Shown: positions 61,735-64,000 of the stretch, in pieces
How positions within the stretch are numbered: position 1 is the first letter of the stretch
Layout: the number at the start of each line of letters is the position of its first letter
Notes under the pieces: generated by a model
What the model saw: the letters and a program-made list of their open reading frames with translations, nothing else
The model's database searches: none
Told to the model about the DNA's origin: nothing
Program-made: the position numbers and the translations under genes
Assembly: GCA_938008165.1 (NCBI GenBank)
Contig: CALLLP010000010.1
Location: 62,001-126,000, forward strand
Direction: 5' to 3'
From: an uncultured Neomegalonema sp.
GTDB taxonomy: Bacteria > Pseudomonadota > Alphaproteobacteria > Rhodobacterales > Rhodobacteraceae
Length of the DNA stretch: 64,000 nt

Positions 61735-64000
61735 ATGCTCAGGAAAAAATCCGTCGGGGTTGCGAGACGCTCCCGAGGATCATCGATCCTGACGACCATC
61801 GCGAATGAAACCGTCGATCGTCGTACATTTCTGCGCGGCTCCGGCCTTGCCGTAGGGGGCCTTGCGGCTCTCGGCGCAAGTGCAGGGTCGGTTCAAAAGG
61901 CCGCTGCCGCCTCACCGGGCGCAGGGTCTATCGAAATCAAAAAATCCGTCTGCACCCATTGCTCGGTCGGCTGTACCGTAATTGCGGAGACGGTGAATGG
62001 TGTCTGGGTCGGGCAAGAACCCGGTTGGGACAGCCCCTTCAACCTCGGCGCCCATTGCGCCAAGGGCGCCGCCGTGCGCGAGCATGCCCATGGCGAACGC
62101 CGCCTCAAGCATCCGATGAAGCTGGAAGGCGGCGAATGGAAGAAAATCTCGTGGGATCAGGCGATCAACGAGATCGGCGACAAGATGCTCGACATTCGCA
62201 AAGGCCCCGCTGGCCCGGATGGCGTCTACTGGCTCGGTTCCGCCAAGCACAATAACGAACAATCGTACCTGTTCCGCAAATTCGCCGCCTATTGGGGCAC
62301 GAACAACGTGGACCATCAGGCGCGTATCTGTCACTCGACAACGGTGGCCGGTGTGGCGAATACATGGGGCTACGGCGCCATGACGAACAGCTACAACGAT
62401 ATTCATAACAGCCGCGCGATGTTTGTGATCGGGGGCAACCCTGCCGAAGCGCATCCTGTCTCGCTGCTGCATCTGCTGAAGGCGAAAGAGCAAAATAACG
62501 CACCGCTCATCGTCTGCGACCCACGCTTCACGCGCACGGCGGCCCATGCGGATGAATATGTTCGCTTCCGCCCCGGCACGGATGTTGCGCTGGTCTGGGG
62601 CATTCTCTGGCACATCTTTGAGAACGGCTGGGAGGACAAAGAGTTCATCCGTACCCGTGTCTGGGGCATGGACCAGATCAAGGAAGAAGTCGCGAACTGG
62701 ACTCCCGAAGAAGTCGAGCGCGTCACCGGCGTTCCCGGCTCTCAGATGAAGCGCGTCGCGCGGACCATGGCCAATAACCGTCCCGGCACGGTGATCTGGT
62801 GCATGGGCGGCACGCAGCACACGAACGGGAACAACAACACCCGCGCCTACTGCATCCTACAGCTCGCGCTGGGGAATATGGGCACATCCGGTGGCGGCAC
62901 CAACATTTTCCGTGGCCATGACAACGTACAGGGCGCAACGGATCTCGGTGTCCTGTCGCACACCTTGCCCGGTTATTATGGCCTCAAACCCGGTTCCTGG
63001 AAGCACTGGGCGCGGGTCTGGATGGGCAATGATGCCTCCAAAGAAGAATGGGACGACGAATACAACTTCCTGCTCTCGCAATTCGGCTCCAAGGAGCTGA
63101 TGGAAGGCAAGGGTATTCCGGTTTCACGCTGGATCGACGGCGTTCTCGAAGATGCCGAGAATATCGATCAGCCCGATAACCTGAAGGCCATGGTGTTCTG
63201 GGGCCATGCCCCGAACTCGCAGACCCGCATGAAGGAAATGAAGACCGCGATGGAGAAGCTGGAGCTTCTGGTCGTTGTCGATCCTTTCCCGACCGTGACG
63301 GCGATGCTGCATGACCGTCAGGAAGGTGCCTATCTGCTGCCCGCTACGACGCAATTCGAGACCCACGGATCGGTGACCGCATCGAACCGCTCGGTTCAGT
63401 GGCGCGAGCAGGTTGTCGAGCCCCTCTGGGAATCGAAAACCGATCACGAAATCATGGCGCTGTTCGCGGATAAGTTCGGCTTTGCCGACCGCTTCTTCCG
63501 CAATATCCCACGTGATGAAAACGGGATTCCCTCGATCGAGGAGACAACCCGCGAATTCAACCGTGGCATGTGGACCATCGGATATACCGGCTGGGATCCC
63601 GATCGGATCAAATCCCATATGGCCAATCAGCAGACCTTCGACCGCACGACGCTGCAAGCGATCGGCGGCCCGAATGACGGGGAATTCTACGGAATGCCTT
63701 GGCCAAGCTGGGGCACGGCATCCATGGGCCATCCCGGCACGCCGAACCTCTACGATATGTCGCGGCCTGTCTCCGAAGGTGGTCTCACCTTCCGTGCCCG
63801 CTTTGGCGTCGAGCGGGATGGCGACAACCTGTTGGCCGAAGGCGTTTATTCGGTCGGGTCCGAGATCAAGGACGGCTATCCCGAGTTCACCATGGCCATG
63901 CTCAAAGAGCTGGGCTGGGACGGCGATCTCACGGATGACGAGCGTGCCATGATCGAAAAGATCGCAGGCGACAAAACCAACTGGAAAACCGACCTTTCGG
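61735..64000 (+). CDS. fdhA: Formate dehydrogenase catalytic subunit (3' end cut by window edge)
   Basis: Molybdenum/tungsten bis-MGD formate dehydrogenase; 755 residues are visible without a stop. A Tat signal (VDRRTFLRGSGLAVGG, about 27-42) indicates export to the periplasm. The 4Fe-4S ligands are C73, C76, C80 and C108. The metal ligand is Cys199 in ARICHSTTVAG, so this is a cysteine and not a selenocysteine enzyme; the following His200 is the conserved catalytic partner. AGGAGG lies nine bases before the ATG. Beta (Fe-S) and gamma (cytochrome b) subunits are expected just outside the window. Confidence 0.95.
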   Translation, partial: MLRKKSVGVARRSRGSSILTTIANETVDRRTFLRGSGLAVGGLAALGASAGSVQKAAAASPGAGSIEIKKSVCTHCSVGCTVIAETVNGVWVGQEPGWDSPFNLGAHCAKGAAVREHAHGERRLKHPMKLEGGEWKKISWDQAINEIGDKMLDIRKGPAGPDGVYWLGSAKHNNEQSYLFRKFAAYWGTNNVDHQARICHSTTVAGVANTWGYGAMTNSYNDIHNSRAMFVIGGNPAEAHPVSLLHLLKAKEQNNAPLIVCDPRFTRTAAHADEYVRFRPGTDVALVWGILWHIFENGWEDKEFIRTRVWGMDQIKEEVANWTPEEVERVTGVPGSQMKRVARTMANNRPGTVIWCMGGTQHTNGNNNTRAYCILQLALGNMGTSGGGTNIFRGHDNVQGATDLGVLSHTLPGYYGLKPGSWKHWARVWMGNDASKEEWDDEYNFLLSQFGSKELMEGKGIPVSRWIDGVLEDAENIDQPDNLKAMVFWGHAPNSQTRMKEMKTAMEKLELLVVVDPFPTVTAMLHDRQEGAYLLPATTQFETHGSVTASNRSVQWREQVVEPLWESKTDHEIMALFADKFGFADRFFRNIPRDENGIPSIEETTREFNRGMWTIGYTGWDPDRIKSHMANQQTFDRTTLQAIGGPNDGEFYGMPWPSWGTASMGHPGTPNLYDMSRPVSEGGLTFRARFGVERDGDNLLAEGVYSVGSEIKDGYPEFTMAMLKELGWDGDLTDDERAMIEKIAGDKTNWKTDLS

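Noticed and set aside
62326-62350. Selenocysteine codon in formate dehydrogenase
   Set aside because: The active-site codon is TGT (Cys199), not TGA, so no selenocysteine insertion is needed.

Overview
This 64 kb window is a chromosomal segment of a GC-rich alphaproteobacterium, most likely order Rhodobacterales. The indicators are ChpT and MipZ (alphaproteobacterial cell-cycle proteins), an Lrp-type PutR divergent from a fused PutA, a GlpS/T/P/Q/V glycerol importer, the DUF3305/DUF3306 formate dehydrogenase neighbourhood, and a beta-hydroxyaspartate cycle (bhc) cluster. I see no rRNA, tRNA, CRISPR array, prophage or insertion sequence. Gene density is high, and many gene pairs overlap by 1 to 11 bases.

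Layout. 1-4.2 kb: bhcA-bhcB-bhcC on the minus strand, with bhcC cut by the window edge and bhcD expected outside it, and the IclR-type regulator bhcR divergent. 4.2-9.3 kb: pyruvate carboxylase and an M20 dipeptidase. 9.5-17.6 kb: glycerol block with glpD and glpR on the minus strand and the ABC importer glpV-glpS-glpT-glpP-glpQ on the plus strand; no glycerol kinase is present. 17.6-22.3 kb: putA, putR and a second, structurally altered Lrp paralogue. 22.3-36.2 kb: housekeeping genes (nitrilase family, grxC, comF, methyltransferase, hemH, panC, prs, rpmE, mipZ, D,D-carboxypeptidase with SPOR domain, clpS, clpA, M23 endopeptidase). 36.3-41.3 kb: pcaB-like lyase, a DAO-family oxidoreductase divergent from mnmD, a DUF3553 protein, chpT and a lone phnM. 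41.3-46.7 kb: gatB, terC, an SDR plus a 3-hydroxyacid dehydrogenase, and a LacI regulator. 47-51.4 kb: hslV and hslU separated by a degenerate SGNH protein and a membrane protein; then a SIMPL protein. 51.4-54.4 kb: cytochrome c maturation genes ccmA-B-C-D-G. 54.5-56.6 kb: EamA transporter, DUF4169 protein and an exported metallo-beta-lactamase-fold protein. 56.6-64 kb: formate dehydrogenase maturation and structural genes (polyferredoxin, DUF3305, DUF3306, TorD-like chaperone, small Tat protein, and the start of the catalytic subunit), interrupted by an oppositely oriented cold-shock gene.

Metabolically the window describes a heterotroph using C2 compounds (glyoxylate through the bhc cycle, giving C4 acids), glycerol, proline and formate. 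Pyruvate carboxylase is a second C4-forming route beside the bhc genes. The points I consider most worth a second look are: the AT-rich bhcA/bhcR operator region paired with an AT-hook at the N terminus of BhcR; complementary degeneracy of the two GlpS/GlpT ATPases; the SGNH protein between hslV and hslU that has lost most catalytic residues; a heat-shock-type promoter that would give an almost leaderless hslV mRNA; a perfect CtrA-type palindrome at the end of clpA ahead of the M23 peptidase; and the Lrp paralogue with a rebuilt DNA-binding region.
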